The position numbers and the translations under genes were made by a program. A stretch of 5,542 bases of DNA from an uncultured Saprospiraceae bacterium (lineage in GTDB: Bacteria > Bacteroidota > Bacteroidia > Chitinophagales > Saprospiraceae): contig CAKZUM010000619.1 in NCBI GenBank assembly GCA_937921525.1, forward strand, positions 1 to 5,542. The letters run 5' to 3'. Under the pieces are notes generated by a model. The model had not been told where the DNA came from. It made no database searches and saw only the letters and a program-made list of their open reading frames with translations. Within the stretch, counting starts at the first letter, position 1; each line of letters begins with the position of its first letter. Positions 4,988 to 5,542 of this stretch are shown here, in pieces.

Positions 4988-5542
4988 CTATTCTAAAAAC
5001 TTCACATCTAATTGAATAGTATTAGCTTTTGAAAAAATCATAGATTGCTCGTTTCTATTTTTATATCCTTTCCCTTTATAATAAGTTAGCTCTTGGAAAG
5101 AAGTTGCTGCCATAGCCGATATAGCTTTTTTAACATAAATCTCTGAAACTATACCCGCTTCATAACTGACCTTCAATTCTTTTGTCTTCAAATTATTTTT
5201 AAGAGCCTTATAATTGATTGCCGTTAGTACATTTCGATTATCCCTTAAACTATCTACTTGATATTGATCTAACCAGGCAGGTCGATTAATATCTGCAGCT
5301 ATAAAGATTGCTAATTCTTTTTTTAAATCAAAAGAATCTAATCTTTGCTCTTCTAGCTTCCCATTAATTCTAATTTCTTTATGGAGCTTTTTTATTTTCC
5401 CAGACAGAGTCTCCTCTTCCTCCATAAAGAATTCTTTAAGGTCAAAAAAGGAAGATGGTAGAATACTAACATCACGGGTTCCTTTTTGACAAGCCAAGAT
5501 AGATAGGCATAATATTAAAATAGGTATACTGATTTTTGAATT
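4988..5542 (-). CDS. Putative lipoprotein, 5' end outside the window
   Basis: The frame stays open to the right window edge and shows 184 residues. The first visible ones, NSKISIPILILCLSILAC, are the end of a lipoprotein signal peptide: basic residue, hydrophobic core, then a lipobox I-L-A-C with the lipidated Cys encoded at 5489-5491. The true start is therefore beyond 5542, probably by only a few codons; the in-frame TTG at 5497 lies inside the signal peptide and is not a start. The mature protein is polar, with a charged helical region (DLKEFFMEEEETLSGKIKKLHKEI) and a later part of probable beta strands (KTKELKVSYEAGIVSEIYVKKAI...QLTYYKGKGYK). I recognise no named domain. The residues after Cys (QKGTRD) lack the run of acidic residues typical of the Bacteroidota surface-export signal, so it may stay on the periplasmic side. 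It is convergent with the barrel gene and shares its terminator. Confidence 0.8.
   Translation of the reverse strand, partial: NSKISIPILILCLSILACQKGTRDVSILPSSFFDLKEFFMEEEETLSGKIKKLHKEIRINGKLEEQRLDSFDLKKELAIFIAADINRPAWLDQYQVDSLRDNRNVLTAINYKALKNNLKTKELKVSYEAGIVSEIYVKKAISAMAATSFQELTYYKGKGYKNRNEQSMIFSKANTIQLDVKFLE

Overview
The window reads as chromosomal DNA of an AT-rich member of the Bacteroidota, possibly near the Saprospiria (the phylum call is firmer than the class). The signs are: no Shine-Dalgarno sequence before any visible start; a perfect match to the Bacteroidota -7 promoter consensus TAnnTTTG ahead of the sigma-factor gene; signal peptides ending in L-Q-A/Q or an L-A-C lipobox; a DUF3078-like outer-membrane barrel; and an ECF sigma factor of the type common in this phylum.

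Layout. Positions 1-522 hold the C-terminal half of malate dehydrogenase (mdh), closed by a strong intrinsic terminator (605-645). Next is a compact palindromic element (655-808) with 19-bp perfect terminal inverted repeats and two nested hairpins. It has no coding capacity and looks like a MITE or REP-type non-autonomous element. A low-molecular-weight protein-tyrosine phosphatase (850-1299) follows. After it lie 539 bp without a recognisable gene, ending in a promoter with a dyad symmetry around its -7 element.

That promoter leads into three co-directional genes: an ECF sigma factor (1839-2420, TTG start), an 87-residue uncharacterised protein (2480-2743), and a small MscS-like membrane protein with duplicated 'TM helix' repeats (2812-3609). 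No terminator separates them, so they are probably one operon. A sigma factor, a small possible partner and a channel-like membrane protein together are the most interesting part of the window. A link between envelope state and transcription is a reasonable hypothesis, but the sequence alone does not prove it.

A 276-bp gap with one structured segment (3765-3805) precedes a secreted DUF3078-like outer-membrane protein with an N-terminal coiled coil (3886-4863). A strong terminator with A and T tracts on both sides (4901-4938) separates it from a convergent minus-strand lipoprotein gene (4988-5542) that runs off the right edge. The genes outside the sigma/channel cluster have no obvious functional link to each other.
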